This document shows positions 5,937 to 7,131 of a stretch of DNA of 7,131 nt, one piece after another. The first letter of the stretch is position 1, and each line of letters begins with the position of its first letter. The position numbers were made by a program, and so were the translations under genes. A model generated the notes under the pieces. That model did not search any database, had not been told where the DNA came from, and was given only the letters and a program-made list of their open reading frames with translations. This DNA comes from Desulfobulbus sp. (GTDB lineage: Bacteria > Desulfobacterota > Desulfobulbia > Desulfobulbales > Desulfobulbaceae): positions 1-7,131 of the forward strand of contig JAUWAH010000120.1 in assembly GCA_030602145.1 (NCBI GenBank). Direction: 5' to 3'.

Positions 5937-7131
5937 ATGCAACGTGCCATATTTTATTTTCTCCTCACCCTGTTCTGCTGCCTGCCGGCCCATGGTCTTG
6001 CAGCCACCACGTATACTGTCCATGCCGAGTGGACCGGATACACGGCCCCGACAGGCTTGACGGTTACCGGCTTCAAACTCTACCAGGAAGGGGCGCTGGC
6101 CTGCCAGACCCAAGTGGCCACGGCCACCTCCCTCGACTGCTCCGTGTCCCTCACCGCAGACACCACGAATTTCACCTTGACCGCCGCGTTCGCGGATGGC
6201 ACCGAGAGCCCGCATTCGGCGCCGTTTGCCTTTGCAAAACCCAGTGCTCCAGCGGTCAGCAGCACAACCACCATCCACGCGGAGTGGACGAGTTACACTG
6301 CACCAAGCGGATACTCTGTATCCGGTTACAACCTTTATATGGAGGGCGCGCTCGCCTGCCAGACGCAAAGCCCCAACGCCACTTCCATGGACTGCACGGT
6401 GTCCCTCCCCGCAGACACCACCCGTTTTACGCTGACAGCCGCCTTCAGCAATGGCACCGAAAGCCCCCATTCATCACCTTTCACGTTTACCAAACCAACT
6501 TCGAATCCCCCCCAGGCAACCATCACCGCCGATGTCGTCAGCGGAACCGTCCCCTTTACGGCGAACTTCAGCGGTACAAATTCCACAGGCTCCATCAGCA
6601 GCTACCAATGGAGTTTTGGTGACGGAACAACCGGTTCCGGAGCAACAGCCTCACATTCCTTCACCTCGGCCGGTACCTATACCGCCACACTGACCGTGAC
6701 CGACAGCATGGGCTTGACCAGTTCTGCATCCATCGCCATCACAGCAACCGCGCCTGTTGTCCTGATACCTCCAACAGCGGTTATTGCCACCTCAACTGCC
6801 GCCGGCCCGGCCCCGTTGACAGTCGCCTTTGACGGTTCAGGATCGACGGCAGCAAGCGGCAATTCCATTGCATCGTATGCATGGGATTTTGACAATGGCT
6901 CCACAGCTTCCGGAGCCACCCCATCTCATTCCTTCACAGCAGCAGGCACCTACACTGCAACCCTGACCGTGACCGACAACAAGGGGTTGACCAGTTCCGC
7001 AAGCACCCCCATCGTTGTTTCTGCACCGGTACAGGTCAACAAAGCGCCGACCGCGGTCATCAGCGCCACGCCGACCAGCGGGGCCTCGCCGCTCACGGCA
7101 ACCTTCGATGGCTCCGCCTCAACAGACGCGG
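5937..7131 (+). CDS. Secreted protein with tandem FnIII-like and PKD domains, 3'-truncated by window
   Basis: 398 complete codons are visible, open to the window edge. Residues 1-22 or 1-23 form a signal peptide (hydrophobic 5-16, cleavage near GLAA). Two consecutive fibronectin-III-like repeats follow (about 25-101 and 110-186, period 85), each starting HAEWTxYTAPxG and each with two cysteines 12 residues apart (56/68 and 141/153). Next come PKD domains: one at about 194-272 (core WSFGDG, 225-230), one at about 280-363 (core WDFDNG), and a third starting at 371. PKD and FnIII modules are known in extracellular adhesins, S-layer-associated proteins and polymer-degrading enzymes; no catalytic domain is visible, and one could lie beyond the edge. 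The ATG is the first possible start in frame before the signal peptide, preceded only by a weak GAGAAG Shine-Dalgarno (5925-5930). Composition is rich in Ser, Thr and Ala. A surface or extracellular location is inferred; the function is unknown. Confidence 0.9.
   Translation, partial: MQRAIFYFLLTLFCCLPAHGLAATTYTVHAEWTGYTAPTGLTVTGFKLYQEGALACQTQVATATSLDCSVSLTADTTNFTLTAAFADGTESPHSAPFAFAKPSAPAVSSTTTIHAEWTSYTAPSGYSVSGYNLYMEGALACQTQSPNATSMDCTVSLPADTTRFTLTAAFSNGTESPHSSPFTFTKPTSNPPQATITADVVSGTVPFTANFSGTNSTGSISSYQWSFGDGTTGSGATASHSFTSAGTYTATLTVTDSMGLTSSASIAITATAPVVLIPPTAVIATSTAAGPAPLTVAFDGSGSTAASGNSIASYAWDFDNGSTASGATPSHSFTAAGTYTATLTVTDNKGLTSSASTPIVVSAPVQVNKAPTAVISATPTSGASPLTATFDGSASTDA
6009..6494 (+). 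repeat. Two tandem 85-residue FnIII-like repeats with paired cysteines
   Basis: Repeat 1 is encoded at 6009-6239 and repeat 2 at 6264-6494. They share HAEWT, YTAP, GALACQTQ, DC-x-VSL, ADTT, FTLTAAF and GTESPHS at the same 255-base offset. Codons differ at many shared residues, so the duplication is not very recent. Confidence 0.85.
6516..7131 (+). repeat. PKD domain array (two full, third cut by window edge)
   Basis: PKD units are encoded at about 6516-6752, 6774-7025 and from 7047 onward. The end of units 1 and 2 shares an identical 16-base stretch CTGACCGTGACCGACA at 6690-6705 and 6963-6978, followed in both by TTGACCAGTTC. The third unit begins PTAVISATPTSGASPLTATF. Confidence 0.85.

Noticed and set aside
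5805..6470. Minus-strand open frame (221 codons) opposite the FnIII/PKD gene
   Set aside because: The opposite strand encodes a clear signal peptide and FnIII repeats. The antisense product is Gly/Arg-rich without any motif, and it spans the sigma-54 promoter.
5921..6622. Plus-strand open frame in another phase over the FnIII repeats
   Set aside because: His/Arg/Pro-rich translation typical of a shifted frame. The phase starting at 5937 carries the signal peptide and domain motifs.

Overview
The window looks like a moderately GC-rich chromosomal segment of a Gram-negative bacterium. The mix of a GlrK/QseG/GlrR-type sensory operon, a VanZ-like membrane protein with an appended sugar-binding-type domain, a tiny secreted ComEA-like protein and a PKD-repeat surface protein behind a sigma-54 promoter resembles Desulfobacterota (for example Desulfobulbales or Desulfuromonadales). 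This placement is inferred from gene style only; no rRNA or other marker is present.

Layout. Positions 1-622 (+) hold the C-terminal three quarters of formamidopyrimidine-DNA glycosylase (mutM/fpg). An 86-base convergent gap follows. Positions 709-5109 (-) form a tightly packed four-gene operon. In transcription order these are a VanZ-like/beta-sandwich membrane protein, a GlrK-type histidine kinase (GTG start), a QseG-like lipoprotein, and a GlrR-type sigma-54 activator/response regulator. The junctions are 6 bases, a 4-base overlap and 1 base. A divergent intergenic region (5110-5345) carries a sigma-70-like promoter for an 84-residue exported helix-hairpin-helix protein (5346-5600, +), which ends at a clear intrinsic terminator (5628-5670). 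Positions 5601-5936 are non-coding and carry interleaved short repeats and a near-consensus sigma-54 (-24/-12) promoter. Downstream is a secreted protein (5937 to beyond 7131, +) with two tandem fibronectin-III-like repeats followed by PKD domains, cut by the window edge.

How the genes may work together. By analogy with enterobacterial GlrK-QseG-GlrR, the lipoprotein and kinase would sense the envelope and phosphorylate GlrR, which would open sigma-54 promoters. The VanZ-like protein, co-transcribed at the head of the operon, may add an envelope or glycan input. The sigma-54 promoter about 3.8 kb away, in front of a secreted adhesin-like gene, is a plausible but unproven target. The most unusual single observation is that the Walker B motif of GlrR reads Asp-Ala instead of the usual Asp-Glu, which in related activators would impair ATP hydrolysis.
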